From Gemmobacter nectariphilus DSM 15620 (GTDB lineage Bacteria; Pseudomonadota; Alphaproteobacteria; Rhodobacterales; Rhodobacteraceae), in contig NZ_AUCM01000010.1 in assembly GCF_000429765.1 (NCBI RefSeq), forward strand, positions 116,181 through 180,180: 64,000 bases of DNA, in the 5' to 3' direction. The notes below the pieces were generated by a model. The model was not told where the DNA came from. It was given only the letters and a program-made list of their open reading frames with translations, and did no database searches. The first letter of the stretch is position 1; every line of letters starts with the position of its first letter. Of this stretch, positions 30,189-39,410 are shown piece after piece. A program made the translations under genes and the position numbers.

Positions 30189-31655
30189 TCAGCCCCCGTA
30201 CAGCGCTGCCCACCGTTCGATCAGCTGGCCCTGCATGGCGCGCGCGCGCCGTGTCCATTCGGGGCCACCTGCCGGGCGCTCGCGCTCGGCCCCGCGCAAG
30301 CGGTCGCGGCGCGCCGTGTCGGCGGCGAAGATCGCGAAAACCAGCGGTTTCGGGCCGGCCACATAGCCGGCAAGACCCGAGACGAAATTCAGCGTGCCGG
30401 TCTTGGCTTGGACACGCGGCCCTTCGCCCTTGCCCTTGGACCGCGTCGGGAAGGGCCGCATCAGATCGGCCAGTTGTGGCACGCGCATCAAGGCCCCTGC
30501 CATCGCCGCCGCCGAGATGCGCGATCCGCCCCCCAGCCCGGAATGGTCGACGAAGTCGGCCTCGACCCCATGGGTGGCGCGCAGCCAGTCCGACATGCGC
30601 CGCGCCGATTCGCGCAAGCTGCCCGCGCCCGAGGCCGTCAGGCCCAGGCTTTCCGCCGTCAGGTTGGTGGAATGGCGCAGCATGGCGCGCAGCATGTCCG
30701 GCAATGGCGGGCTGGCGATCTGGGCCAGCACGGTGCCGGCGGACTGACCGCCGACCGCCTGCGGATCGGGCAGCGCAATGCCCTGCGCATCGCACAGGGT
30801 GCGGAACACATCGCCCGCATACAGCTCGGGCGCGCGCACCGGAAGCCAGCGGCTGCCCCCCTTGCCCAGACTGGCCGAGGCGACGGTCCAGCGCTCTTGC
30901 CCCGTGCCGCGCTCATAGGTGAAGAGCGGCGACTGACGTTCCACGATGCGCGCGCTGGCCATGCGGACAGCCGGCACAAAGCGGGTGCCGCGCGCGTCCA
31001 TGCCAACCTGCCAGCCTGCCCCGGCGCGCTTCCATTCGAAATGCACCCGGTTGAAGTTGAGGTTGAGCCCCGAGATCGCCGGATTGTAGCCGACATGCTC
31101 GGGCTGGTCGGGGTCGATCTGGTCGATGTTTGGCAAGGCGGATGCGTTGACCAGAAACCGCCCGCGCACCCCGCGCACACCCTTGGCGCGCAAGGCGGCG
31201 GCCAGATCGCCCAGCATGTCGGTATCCAGTGTCGGATCGCCCGAGCCCAGCAAGATCAGATCGCCCTGCACCATCCCGCCCTGGACAGGCCCCGTTGCAA
31301 GAACACGCGTCACGAAACGGAAATCACGCCCCAGCCGGTCAAGGGCATAGAGCGAGGTGATCGCCTTGGCGACCGAGGCCGGCGGTTGCCCGGCCGCATC
31401 CGCGCGCCCTTCCAGCAACGCACCGCTGCGGGCATCGAAGACCGCATAGCTGACGCGCCCGCCCAGCCGGGCCGCGTCGATCAGCGCCTCGGCCGGCGGG
31501 GCAAGAGCATCCGGGGTCTTGCTGGCCGCAAGGGCGGTGCGGCCCGACAGGGGCGGGCGCGGCTGGGGACGCAGCGATCGCCCTGGCGCCTCGGCCCATG
31601 CCGGCACTGCAAGACCAGCCAGCACCCCGGCAAGAACGAACCGCCGTCCGACCAC
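30189..31655 (-). CDS. dacB: D-alanyl-D-alanine carboxypeptidase/endopeptidase (class C, DacB/PBP4-like)
   Basis: This periplasmic penicillin-binding protein trims or cleaves peptidoglycan peptides. With a GTG start at 31655 it has 488 residues, a signal peptide (RRFVLAGVLAGLAVPAWA), the SxxK motif S94-V-A-K97, a later SxN motif (HSTNLTAE) and KTG (AKTGTLNF), with the long insert that marks class C enzymes. The frame is open further upstream, but that part runs through the dispersed element and is not protein-like. No ATG fits; a GTG at 31685 is the alternative start. Confidence 0.9.
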   Translation of the reverse strand: MVGRRFVLAGVLAGLAVPAWAEAPGRSLRPQPRPPLSGRTALAASKTPDALAPPAEALIDAARLGGRVSYAVFDARSGALLEGRADAAGQPPASVAKAITSLYALDRLGRDFRFVTRVLATGPVQGGMVQGDLILLGSGDPTLDTDMLGDLAAALRAKGVRGVRGRFLVNASALPNIDQIDPDQPEHVGYNPAISGLNLNFNRVHFEWKRAGAGWQVGMDARGTRFVPAVRMASARIVERQSPLFTYERGTGQERWTVASASLGKGGSRWLPVRAPELYAGDVFRTLCDAQGIALPDPQAVGGQSAGTVLAQIASPPLPDMLRAMLRHSTNLTAESLGLTASGAGSLRESARRMSDWLRATHGVEADFVDHSGLGGGSRISAAAMAGALMRVPQLADLMRPFPTRSKGKGEGPRVQAKTGTLNFVSGLAGYVAGPKPLVFAIFAADTARRDRLRGAERERPAGGPEWTRRARAMQGQLIERWAALYGG

Positions 31656-31786
31656 CCTGCCCCCCCGATCACGATCACCAGTCACTGTCTTGCACCCCGC
31701 ATGGCCCCTGCCTGCGATCCTGCCGCAGCTCGGCCCGTCAGCGCAACCCCGGCGCGGCGCTCCCGCACCCTTGCACCGCCGAGGGG

Positions 31787-31863
31787 CGGCCCAAGGCTTT
31801 GGGCCGGGCGCCGCGCGTTCCGCGCGGCGTGCCTCCGGCGGGGGTATTTGAAAAAAGGCAAAG
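31787..31863 (+). repeat. Dispersed intergenic element, copy 7 (CGCCGCGCG hairpin subclass)
   Basis: A perfect 9-bp stem (31809-31817 with 31821-31829) is followed by GCCTCCGGCGGGGGTATTT and GAAAAAAGGCAAAG. It is almost the same as copies 2 and 3 over about 60 bases. Confidence 0.78.
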
Positions 31864-31904
31864 ACCATAGGGCGGCCCTGGCAACGGCCGCTTCGGGAGG
31901 CCGC

Positions 31905-31940
31905 GAGTTGCCTTTCACCTTGCCAAAAATACCCATGTCT
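31905..31940 (-). repeat. Dispersed intergenic element, copy 8 (core only)
   Basis: On the minus strand GACATGGGTATTTTTGGCAAGGTGAAAGGCAA is a core variant without a strong C/G run. It faces copy 7 about 45 bases away. Confidence 0.6.
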
Positions 31941-32083
31941 GCGGTGCCGCCAGGCGCAAGGCCGGAACCGGCGACCATGGCGCCACGCATAGTTTTCCCG
32001 GCGGCTTTGCCGCGCCGGCGGCACCACATTCCGCGGCAGCGCCGCCGAGCGGGGGCTCGATGCCCCCCGAGGCGGCACCCTGC

Positions 32084-33034
32084 TCAGACAGGCTCGCGCA
32101 GGACCCTTGGCACCTTGAACTCGACCGTTTCCTGGGCGGTTTCCACAAGTTCGACCCGTGTGTCGAACCGGGCGCGGAAGGCGTCGATCACCTCGTTGAC
32201 CAGCACTTCGGGCGCGCTGGCGCCTGCGGTGATGCCGACGGCGCTGATCCCCTCGAGCGCTCGCCAGTCGATATCCGTCGCCCGCTGGACAAGCTGGGAA
32301 TAGGCGCAGCCGGCTGCTCGCCCGACTTCGACCAGCCGGCGCGAGTTGGACGAGTTCGGCGCCCCGATCACCAGAAGCGCGTCGATCAGCGGCGAGATCC
32401 GCTTGACCGCCGCCTGCCTGTTGGTGGTCGCATAGCAGATGTCGTCATGCGCAGGTGCAAGGATGTGCGGGAACCGCGCCTTGAGCGCCGCCGCGATATC
32501 GGCGGTATCATCGACCGACAGGGTCGTCTGGGTGATGAAGGCCAGCCGCGCCGGATCGCGCACGTCAAGGGTGGCCACATCGGCCACCGTCTCGACCAGC
32601 AGAACCTCGCCTTGTGGCAACTGGCCCATGGTGCCCACCGTTTCGGGGTGGCCCGCATGGCCGATCATGACCAGCTGAAGGCCGTTCTCGAAGTGCCGCT
32701 GCGCCTCGTTATGGACCTTGGTCACAAGCGGACAGGTCGCATCCACCGCGATCATCTCGCGCCGTGCGGCCTCGGCCGGGACGGCCTTGGGCACGCCATG
32801 CGCCGAGAAGATCACCGGGCGATCGACGGGGCAATCGTCCAGTTCCTCGACGAACACTGCCCCCTTGGCACGCAGGCCATCGACCACGAACTTGTTGTGC
32901 ACGATCTCGTGGCGGACATAGACCGGCGCGCCCCATTTTTCCAACGCCATCTCGACAATGCGGATCGCGCGGTCGACCCCGGCGCAAAACCCGCGCGGGG
33001 CAGCAAGATACAAGGTCAGGGCGGGCAGGGTCAT
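32084..33034 (-). CDS. ispH: 4-hydroxy-3-methylbut-2-enyl diphosphate reductase
   Basis: IspH (LytB) is the last enzyme of the MEP isoprenoid pathway and makes IPP and DMAPP with a [4Fe-4S] cluster. The 316-residue protein has the three cluster Cys at C17 (PRGFCAGV), C101 (VDATCPLV) and C200 ([11 protein letters not shown]), and the acid/base region AHGVPKAVP. The ending VRVEL-type C-terminus is normal. It is probably monocistronic or co-transcribed toward dacB. Confidence 0.98.
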   Translation of the reverse strand: MTLPALTLYLAAPRGFCAGVDRAIRIVEMALEKWGAPVYVRHEIVHNKFVVDGLRAKGAVFVEELDDCPVDRPVIFSAHGVPKAVPAEAARREMIAVDATCPLVTKVHNEAQRHFENGLQLVMIGHAGHPETVGTMGQLPQGEVLLVETVADVATLDVRDPARLAFITQTTLSVDDTADIAAALKARFPHILAPAHDDICYATTNRQAAVKRISPLIDALLVIGAPNSSNSRRLVEVGRAAGCAYSQLVQRATDIDWRALEGISAVGITAGASAPEVLVNEVIDAFRARFDTRVELVETAQETVEFKVPRVLREPV

Positions 33035-33093
33035 GCATCACCTTTGTCGGCTGGTGGGGCACAGGTAAGACAGCCGGGCTGCAAGATCCACCG

Positions 33094-33609
33094 TCAATCG
33101 GCCGCGGCGCGTGACAGGGCCTCCCGATGGGCGGCAAAGGCAGCCATCGCGTCAGGGCTGGCAAAGGCGGAACTCGGCACGACCAGCAGATCGGGCGCAG
33201 CTTCCACGAAAAGACGATCAGATGTCAGCAGAACCCGGTGCATGGTCTGGGGGGCGATGATGATGGGGGCGGCGTCACCCGTCTCGGGGCGGGCCTCCAG
33301 ATGGTCGGCCCGGACCTGGCAGATCATGTCCACCAGCGCGGGCACCCGGGCATGGGCGCGCCACCGCTTTGCCCGTGTCACGAGGATGCGCACGACCAGC
33401 CAAGCAAGGATCGCCGCCCCGCCCGCGGCGGCCCCGCGGGCGAGCAGGTCGGGCAGCGGCTCTGCCGCCGCCCAAACCATGCCAAGGACGATCCACGGGG
33501 CCAGCAACCCCAGCTTGCGCAACCCCGTAAGATCAATCTGCCGGTAGCCCCAGGCCAGCGCATCTGCCGGCGTCAGCCGGTAGCGCAGCATGCGCAAGGG
33601 ACCATCCAT
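33094..33609 (-). CDS. YcxB-like membrane protein, function unknown
   Basis: This 171-residue protein has a short N-terminal cytosolic part, two membrane helices (about 33-50 and 60-78) and a C-terminal soluble domain. The ending VEAAPDLLVVPSSAFASPDAMAAFAAH resembles the YcxB-like family, where similar LLVVPxxAF lines recur. No catalytic motif is seen. It starts 13 bases after the NYN-domain gene, so the two are probably co-transcribed. The family call is moderate. Confidence 0.6.
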   Translation of the reverse strand: MDGPLRMLRYRLTPADALAWGYRQIDLTGLRKLGLLAPWIVLGMVWAAAEPLPDLLARGAAAGGAAILAWLVVRILVTRAKRWRAHARVPALVDMICQVRADHLEARPETGDAAPIIIAPQTMHRVLLTSDRLFVEAAPDLLVVPSSAFASPDAMAAFAAHREALSRAAAD

Positions 33610-33622
33610 CGGGCGCTGGGTA

Positions 33623-34216
33623 TCAGCGCGCCTCGACCGGGGTTTCTTCGCGTTCGCCGACCGGGCGCTCGGTCATCGGGCGCGGCTCGCGCGGCGGGCG
33701 GCCGATGACATCGCGCAGCTCTTCCAGCTCGATGAAATTGTCGGCCTGGCGGCGCAGCTCGTCGGCGATCATCGGCGGCTGGCTGCGGATGGTCGAGACC
33801 ACCGAGACCCGAACACCCTGACGCTGAAGCGATTCCACCAGCGGCTTGAAGTCGCCATCGCCCGAGAACAGCACGATATGATCGACCCGCGGCGCAAGCT
33901 CCATGGCATCGACGGTCAGTTCGATGTCCATGTTCCCCTTGACCTTGCGGCGGCCCTGGCTGTCCGTGTATTCCTTGGCCGGTTTCGTCACCATGGCAAA
34001 GCCATTGTAGTGCAGCCAGTCCACCAGCGGCCGGATGGGCGAATATTCCTCGTTCTCCAGCAGGGCGGTATAGTAGAAGGCGCGCACCAGCTTGCCGCGG
34101 CGCATGAATTCTTGCCGGAGAAGCTTGTAGTCGATGTCGAAGCCCAGGGCGCGGGCTGCGGCATAAAGGTTGGAGCCGTCAATGAACAACGCCAGCCTGT
34201 CATCCTTGTAAAACAT
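33623..34216 (-). CDS. NYN domain (LabA/DUF88) protein, probable RNase
   Basis: This 197-residue protein has a PIN-like NYN domain: LALFIDGSNLYAAARALG with D13, later KGNMDIELTVDAMELA and IVLFSGDGDFKPLVE, giving the set of acidic residues used for metal-dependent RNA cleavage. The C-terminal tail (about 170-197) is Pro/Glu/Arg-rich. ATG 34216 has AGGGGA upstream and is the usual start; the longer frame is rejected. LabA-type proteins are linked to RNA turnover, but the target is unknown. Confidence 0.88.
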   Translation of the reverse strand: MFYKDDRLALFIDGSNLYAAARALGFDIDYKLLRQEFMRRGKLVRAFYYTALLENEEYSPIRPLVDWLHYNGFAMVTKPAKEYTDSQGRRKVKGNMDIELTVDAMELAPRVDHIVLFSGDGDFKPLVESLQRQGVRVSVVSTIRSQPPMIADELRRQADNFIELEELRDVIGRPPREPRPMTERPVGEREETPVEAR

Positions 34217-34536
34217 GTCGAGTCCCCTTGAAAAAATGGCCTGAAATCGAAACTGCGTGAGTGGCGCGCGGTGAAAGAACCATGCGATTTCGGACCGCAG
34301 GCCGTAAATATTCCAAACGCGGTCAACTGCAACATACCTCATACGAAAGTGTAGCATTGAGGTTTTGGCCGTCAAAGGCTTTCCTGTGCCACAAGGCCGC
34401 GTCGCCGCGCGGGGTGCGCGTTGATCGCCGGGCGCCTGCCGTGCATCGCCGGGGCCCTGCGCAATCCGCCCTTGTCAATCCCCCGCCGATGCTTTAGGGA
34501 GGCGTCTCCATGCCCCCGATCGAACTGGAGTGACAC
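34217..34536. promoter_or_regulatory. Divergent promoter region between the NYN gene and rpoZ
   Basis: This 320-base gap holds no gene. It is clearly AT-richer around 34290-34380 than the rest of the window, as expected for promoters. For rpoZ, TTGTCA at 34472-34477 with TTTAGG at 34493-34498 (15-base spacer) is a weak candidate. No terminator or repeat was seen. Confidence 0.4.
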
Positions 34537-34890
34537 ATGGCCCGCGTGACGGTCGAAGATTGCGTTGACAAGGTGCCGAACCGTTTCGAGCTGGTGATGC
34601 TTGCGTCCCATCGTGCGCGCGAGATTGCTGCGGGTGCCCCGATCACGGTCGAGCGTGAGCGTGACAAGAACTCGGTCGTTGCTCTGCGCGAGATCGCCGA
34701 GGAAACCCAGCAGGCCGATTCGCTGCGCGAGCGGATGATCTCCAGCCTCCAGACCCAGATCGAGGTGGACGAGCCCGAGGAAGACAAGATGTCGCTTCTG
34801 ATGGGTGCCGAGATGGACCGCCCCGCCGCCGACGACATGTCGGAAGAGCGTATGCTGCGGATGCTGGTCGAAGCACAGCGCGAAGACTGA
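34537..34890 (+). CDS. rpoZ: DNA-directed RNA polymerase subunit omega
   Basis: Omega assists assembly of RNA polymerase and contributes to ppGpp response. The 117-residue protein begins [33 protein letters not shown] and has [18 protein letters not shown], both typical. The C-terminal half is acidic and variable, as in alphaproteobacteria. It is directly followed by rsh, the usual order. Confidence 0.98.
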   Translation: MARVTVEDCVDKVPNRFELVMLASHRAREIAAGAPITVERERDKNSVVALREIAEETQQADSLRERMISSLQTQIEVDEPEEDKMSLLMGAEMDRPAADDMSEERMLRMLVEAQRED

Positions 34891-34909
34891 CGGGTCCGGC
34901 GGAGCAGCG

Positions 34910-37024
34910 ATGATCGACGTCGAAGACCTGATCGCGCTCGTCCGCCTCTACAACCCGCGCACCAACGAGGATTTGCTGCGCCGCGCGTATGATTACGGGC
35001 GGCTTATGCATGAAGGGCAGTTCCGCCATTCCGGCGAGCCCTATTTCACCCATCCCATCGCGGTGGCCGCCATCCTGACGGAAATGCGGCTGGACGATGC
35101 GACAATCGTCACAGCGCTGCTGCACGATACCATCGAGGATACCAAATCCACCTATGCCGAGGTGGAGCGCATATTCGGCCCCGAGGTGGCGGAACTTGTC
35201 GATGGCGTGACCAAGCTGACCAACCTGCAGCTGACCTCGACCCAGTCCAAGCAGGCCGAGAACTTCCGCAAGCTGTTCTTTGCCATGTCCAAGGATCTGC
35301 GGGTGATCCTGGTCAAGCTGGCGGACCGGCTGCACAACATGCGCACCATCCGCAGCATGAAGCCGGAAAAGCAGGCCCAGAAGGCCCGCGAGACCATGGA
35401 AATCTATGCCCCCCTTGCCGGCCGCATGGGGATGCAATGGATGCGCGAGGAGCTGGAGGATCTGTCCTTCCGCGTGCTGAACCCCGAGGCGCGCAATTCC
35501 ATCCTGCGCCGCTTCATCCTGCTTCAGCGCGAGGCGGGGGATGTCGTCCACAAGATCACCGCCGATATCCGGCTGGAGCTGGACCGCGTCGGGATCGAGG
35601 CCAATGTCTATGGCCGCGCCAAGAAGCCCTATTCGGTCTGGCGCAAGATGCAGGAAAAGGATCTGGCCTTCTCGCGCCTCTCCGACATCTACGGCTTTCG
35701 CATCATCACCCGCGACGTGGCGGACTGTTATCGCGCGCTGGGTGTCGTGCATCAGCGCTGGCGCGCGGTGCCGGGGCGGTTCAAAGACTACATCAGCCAG
35801 CCCAAGCAGAACGGCTATCGGTCCATCCACACCACCGTTTCGGGCCGCGATGGCAAGCGGGTCGAGGTTCAGATCCGCACCCAGGAAATGCACGAGGTGG
35901 CCGAGGCCGGGGTCGCCGCGCACTGGTCCTATCGCGATGGACAGCGCAGCGCGAACCCCTTTGCCGTCGATCCTGCCAAGTGGATCGCCCAGCTGACCGA
36001 GCGGTTCGAGGAAGGCGACACCGACGAATTCCTCGAACACGTCAAGCTGGAGATGTATTCCGACCAGGTGTTCTGCTTCACCCCCAAGGGCGATGTGGTG
36101 CAGCTGCCGCGCGGGGCGACGCCGCTGGATTACGCCTATGCGATCCACACGCGCATCGGCAATGCCTGCGTCTCGGCCAAGGTCGATGGCATTCGTGTCC
36201 CGCTCTGGACCCGCCTGCGCAATGGCCAGTCGGTGGAAATCATCACCGCCGAAGGGCAAAAGCCGCAGGCCAGCTGGATCGACATCGTGACCACCGGCCG
36301 CGCCAAGGCCGCGATCCGCAAATCGCTGCGCGAGGAAGACCGGGGCCGGTTCGTCAAGCTGGGTCGTGAACTCGCACGGGTGACCTTTGAACGCTATGGC
36401 AAGAAGGCCACCGACAAGGCGCTGCAAACAGCGGCCCGCGCCTTTGGCCTGCCCGATGACGAAGAACTGCTGGCCCGCATCGGCTCGGCCGAGGTGACGG
36501 CGCGCAAGGTGGTGGAAACGCTCTATCCCGAACTGGCGATTGCCCAGGACGAGGTGGACGGCACCCGCCCCGTCATGGGCCTGGCCGACGACCAGAGCTT
36601 TGCCCGCGCGCCCTGCTGTCAGCCGCTGCCGGGCGAGCGGATCGTCGGCATCACCTATCGCGGCCGCGGTGTGGTGGCCCATGCGATCGACTGCCCCGCG
36701 CTGATCGACCTTGAGGACCAGCCCGACCGCTGGATCGACCTGCAATGGCATTCGGGGCGCCATGCGGCGGTGAACACGGTGACGCTGGATCTGACCATCT
36801 CGAATGCCGCCGGGGTGCTGGGGCGTATCTGCACGCTGATCGGGGATCGCAAGGCGAACATTTCCGACCTTCATTTCGCCGACAAGAAGCCCGATTATTA
36901 CCGGATCGTGATCGATGTCGATCTTCGGGATATCGAGCACCTGCACAATGTAACCATGGCGCTGGATGCCGAAAGCGATGTCGCGCGCGTGACCCGTGTC
37001 CGCGACCAGAAGCGGAAGCCCTGA
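34910..37024 (+). CDS. rsh: Bifunctional (p)ppGpp synthetase/hydrolase (Rsh)
   Basis: Rsh makes and degrades (p)ppGpp, the stringent response alarmone. The 704-residue protein has an intact HD hydrolase site (H72-D73 in LLHDTIEDT), the synthetase domain (GRAKKPYSVWRKMQ, SRLSDIYGFRIITRD, EVQIRTQEMHEVAEAGVAAHW), a TGS domain (VFCFTPKGDVVQLPRGATPLDYAYAIH) and a C-terminal ACT domain (about 625-704). ATG 34910 with GGAG upstream lies 19 bases after rpoZ; the frame further upstream overlaps rpoZ and is rejected. Both activities look intact. Confidence 0.97.
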   Translation: MIDVEDLIALVRLYNPRTNEDLLRRAYDYGRLMHEGQFRHSGEPYFTHPIAVAAILTEMRLDDATIVTALLHDTIEDTKSTYAEVERIFGPEVAELVDGVTKLTNLQLTSTQSKQAENFRKLFFAMSKDLRVILVKLADRLHNMRTIRSMKPEKQAQKARETMEIYAPLAGRMGMQWMREELEDLSFRVLNPEARNSILRRFILLQREAGDVVHKITADIRLELDRVGIEANVYGRAKKPYSVWRKMQEKDLAFSRLSDIYGFRIITRDVADCYRALGVVHQRWRAVPGRFKDYISQPKQNGYRSIHTTVSGRDGKRVEVQIRTQEMHEVAEAGVAAHWSYRDGQRSANPFAVDPAKWIAQLTERFEEGDTDEFLEHVKLEMYSDQVFCFTPKGDVVQLPRGATPLDYAYAIHTRIGNACVSAKVDGIRVPLWTRLRNGQSVEIITAEGQKPQASWIDIVTTGRAKAAIRKSLREEDRGRFVKLGRELARVTFERYGKKATDKALQTAARAFGLPDDEELLARIGSAEVTARKVVETLYPELAIAQDEVDGTRPVMGLADDQSFARAPCCQPLPGERIVGITYRGRGVVAHAIDCPALIDLEDQPDRWIDLQWHSGRHAAVNTVTLDLTISNAAGVLGRICTLIGDRKANISDLHFADKKPDYYRIVIDVDLRDIEHLHNVTMALDAESDVARVTRVRDQKRKP

Positions 37025-37054
37025 GGTCAGGGCGGCGGCAAGGAAGGAACGGCC

Positions 37055-37756
37055 TTGGTTTTCAAACGTCGTGAGTCCCGTCCCTGGTCGCGCGTGGTTC
37101 TGGAATTCTTCTGGCCGCGCGGCGGGTGGAAACGGGCCTCAAGCTATATCCTGCACCGCCTGCGCCGGCTGCCGGACAGCCCTGAACGCATCGCGCGCGG
37201 GGTGTTCGCCGGGGTGTTCGTCTCGTTCACGCCGCTGTTCGGCTTTCACTTCCTGTCGGCGGCGGCTGTCGCGTGGCTCTATCGCGGCAATATCATTGCG
37301 GCGCTGCTGGCGACCTTTGTCGGCAATCCGATCACCTTTCCGATCTTTGCCACCATGTCGCTGGAAACCGGCTACTGGCTGCTGGGCGCCGATTACCGGC
37401 TGCCGCTGTCGGCCGTCATGCCGGCCTTTGGCGAGGCCGGGGCGCAGATCAGCCGCAACTTCATGGGTCTGCTGCATGGGGCGCCGACCGAATGGGGCTC
37501 GCTGCACGTCTTCTTCACCAAGGTCTACCTGCCCTATCTGGTCGGCGCGATCATTCCCGGCACCATCGTCGGGCTGATGTTCCAATATGCCAGCCTACCG
37601 CTGATCCGGGCCTATCAGCGCCTGCGCAGCCGCAAGACCATCGAACGGGTCGAGCGCCGCCGCGCCGCGCAGCGCATCGCCATGGGCAATGCCGAAGCCG
37701 CCGACTGGCAATCGCTGGGCGGCACGGATGATGGCGAGGACCCGGACAAGACCTGA
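37055..37756 (+). CDS. DUF2062 membrane protein
   Basis: This 233-residue protein has a basic N-terminus and the DUF2062 membrane core: RIARGVFAGVFVSFTPLFGFHF, GNIIAALLATFVGNPITFPIF and PYLVGAIIPGTIVG. The C-terminal tail (about 185-233) is charged. The start is TTG at 37055 with AAGGAAGG upstream. The function is unknown; it follows rpoZ-rsh and is likely in the same operon. Its end is only 3 bases from the convergent metal-sensor-like gene. Confidence 0.85.
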   Translation: MVFKRRESRPWSRVVLEFFWPRGGWKRASSYILHRLRRLPDSPERIARGVFAGVFVSFTPLFGFHFLSAAAVAWLYRGNIIAALLATFVGNPITFPIFATMSLETGYWLLGADYRLPLSAVMPAFGEAGAQISRNFMGLLHGAPTEWGSLHVFFTKVYLPYLVGAIIPGTIVGLMFQYASLPLIRAYQRLRSRKTIERVERRRAAQRIAMGNAEAADWQSLGGTDDGEDPDKT

Positions 37757-37759
37757 GCC

Positions 37760-38293
37760 TCAGTCGCGGGGCGGGCCGCCGCGATCACCGCCCTTGGCCT
37801 TGTCGCCGTCCTTGTCGTCCCGCTTGCGCGATTTCTCGATCCGGTCGGCAAAGGCCTTGCGCTGCTCGGGGGTCATTGCGTCGATGTGATCCAGCACCAG
37901 TCTTTGGCCAAGTTCCATCCGGTCCTGGGACCGCGCTGTCATCCGCTGGGCAATCGCGCGCAGCGCCTCGGCATCGAAGGGCTCGGCCCGCAAGGCGGCG
38001 ACCAGCGCCTCGCGGTCGGCCCGCTCTGCGCGCCATTCGCTGCGAAAATCGCGGCCCGTGGCGGCAAAGGCCTCGCGCAGCGCCTTGTGATCGTCGCGGT
38101 CCAGCCCGGCCGACCAGGGACCAAAGCCGATGCTGCGGGGCGGCGGCGGAAGATCGCCCCCGGCAAAGCGCAGCGCGGCACCTGCCACCACGCCCACCAC
38201 CAGCAGGTTTAGCGTCAGCGAGCCGATCAGAAGCCAGCGCATGCGCCGCGACATGCGCGGCGTCTGGGGGGCGGGCGGGGGGGTATCGGTCAT
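37760..38293 (-). CDS. Periplasmic heavy-metal sensor-like protein (CnrX/Metal_resist family)
   Basis: This 177-residue protein has one N-terminal membrane helix (about 19-41) and a helical periplasmic domain with DRDDHKALREAFAATGRDFRSEWRAERADREALVAALRAEPFD and a second MTPEQRKAFADRIE segment. This fits the CnrX/ZraP-like metal-resistance fold (Metal_resist). The very charged tail (KRDDKDGDKAKGGDRGG) is disordered. It is the last gene after an ECF sigma factor and a probable anti-sigma factor, so it may be the sensor of that system, as CnrX is for CnrH. No clear His/Met metal cluster is seen. Confidence 0.7.
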   Translation of the reverse strand: MTDTPPPAPQTPRMSRRMRWLLIGSLTLNLLVVGVVAGAALRFAGGDLPPPPRSIGFGPWSAGLDRDDHKALREAFAATGRDFRSEWRAERADREALVAALRAEPFDAEALRAIAQRMTARSQDRMELGQRLVLDHIDAMTPEQRKAFADRIEKSRKRDDKDGDKAKGGDRGGPPRD

Positions 38294-38296
38294 GGC

Positions 38297-38704
38297 TCAG
38301 CCCTCGGGAACGGTTTCGGGGGCCACCAGATCAGCCCATTGGTCAATATCGGCAGGATACAGCTCAACCGCATCGACGGCCGGGGATTGCAGCAAGGCCC
38401 GCCCCAGATCGACCGGCTGGACAAAGCCGATCCAGACCCCGGCCAGCCCGGCCGCCGCCAGCCCTGCCACCGCGCCGCGACCGCCCAGCATGTCCAGCAC
38501 CCCGGCCAACCAGCCACGCGAAGCCGCAGGCCGGGCCGGCGCCGCGACGGACGCCGGGCGCGGCATATGCGCATCGGCATCGGCCAGCACGCGGGCCAGC
38601 AAGCGATCCGGAACCGGCGCCTCTGCCGCGCGGGCAGCGGCGAACAGGGCATCCAGCCCGGCATCATCGGCCACGGAATGCAGAGGTTCAGTCGTCATCG
38701 TCAT
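38297..38704 (-). CDS. Probable membrane-anchored anti-sigma factor
   Basis: This 135-residue protein has a cytosolic N-terminal part (DDAGLDALFAAARAAEAPVPDRLLARVLADADAH), one membrane helix near 73-90, and a short outer segment. The start overlaps the sigma factor gene and the end is 3 bases from the next gene. Position and topology fit an anti-sigma factor for the ECF sigma factor; no zinc-type ASD motif is visible, so the function is inferred. ATG 38698 is an alternative start. Confidence 0.55.
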   Translation of the reverse strand: MTMTTEPLHSVADDAGLDALFAAARAAEAPVPDRLLARVLADADAHMPRPASVAAPARPAASRGWLAGVLDMLGGRGAVAGLAAAGLAGVWIGFVQPVDLGRALLQSPAVDAVELYPADIDQWADLVAPETVPEG

Positions 38705-39275
38705 ACCCCAGGGTTTCACGTTGCCCGGCCAGCCGGGCGGCAAGCGCGCGTTTCCCGCGCGCGGTCAGGCTTTCCACGGCTTCAACGCCGATCCCCATGA
38801 TTTCGGCGATCTCGGGGTTCGACAGGCCTTCCAGATGGCGCAGCACCACGGCCTGGCGCTGGCGTTCCGGCAGATCGGCCAGCGCGGTTTCCAGCGCCGC
38901 CGCGCGATTGGCATCCACCATCGCACTATAGGCCGAGGGCGTGTCGTCCTCGGGTTCGGGCACCGCATCCAGCGCCACGCTGCGCCGGCGGCGCAAACGG
39001 TCGGTGCACAGGTTCGCCACCACGCGCCACAGCCAGGTGGACACCTGCGCCTCGCCGCTGCGCCAGTCGGGCGCGATGCGCCATAGCCGCAACATGGCTT
39101 CCTGCGCGACATCCTCGGCCTCGTCCGCGTCGCCCAGCATCCTGCGGGCATAGGCCAGCATCCGGGGCAAGAAGCGGCGCGACAATTCCCGCGCGGCCAG
39201 GCTGTCGCCATTGGCGTAAAGCCGAAGCAACGCCTCTTCCGGCGCTGCGGCCAATCCGGCATCCAGCGCCATCAT
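38688..39275 (-). CDS. ECF-type RNA polymerase sigma factor
   Basis: This 195-residue sigma factor has region 2 (LSRRFLPRMLAYARRMLGDADEAEDVAQEAMLRLWR ... WRVVANLCTDRLRRRR) and region 4 (LADLPERQRQAVVLRHLEGLSNPEIAEIMGIGVEAVESLTARGKRAL), with no sigma region 3, as in ECF factors. ATG 39275 has GGAG upstream; ATG 39272 is the next codon. It overlaps the probable anti-sigma gene, and an EF-hand gene is upstream on the same strand. It likely controls a metal or calcium stress response. Confidence 0.92.
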   Translation of the reverse strand: MMALDAGLAAAPEEALLRLYANGDSLAARELSRRFLPRMLAYARRMLGDADEAEDVAQEAMLRLWRIAPDWRSGEAQVSTWLWRVVANLCTDRLRRRRSVALDAVPEPEDDTPSAYSAMVDANRAAALETALADLPERQRQAVVLRHLEGLSNPEIAEIMGIGVEAVESLTARGKRALAARLAGQRETLGYDDDD

Positions 39276-39410
39276 GCCCGCTCCGGGTCGGGGTGGGTCG
39301 ATGGAAATGGCGTGTCGGGCATCGTAGGGCACAGCAACCGGCTTTGGACAGATCACGCTAAGCGGGATACCGGGCGCAGGCAAGTCGGCCCTGCGCCCGG
39401 CACGACAGGA

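Larger units (their letters stand above)
31656..32083. other. Intergenic stretch between ispH and dacB
   Basis: This 428-base region holds no convincing gene. It contains two dispersed elements facing each other (copies 8 and 9) and GC-rich stem-forming sequence near 31990-32050. The long frames through it come from GC bias. The dacB promoter, if separate, would be near 31660-31780. Confidence 0.6.

Noticed and set aside
31656-32078. N-terminal extension of dacB
   Set aside because: The frame is open to 32078, but it crosses two intergenic elements and lacks protein-like composition. The signal peptide begins near 31655.
34321-34375. TTGACC-type promoter on the minus strand for the NYN gene
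   Set aside because: A -35-like TTGACC exists but no -10 lies at acceptable spacing, so it was not annotated as a promoter.
34643-36946. Open frame of 767 codons on the minus strand
   Set aside because: It is antisense to rpoZ and rsh, both of which are unmistakable. His/Gly/Arg-rich composition is typical of GC-bias shadows.
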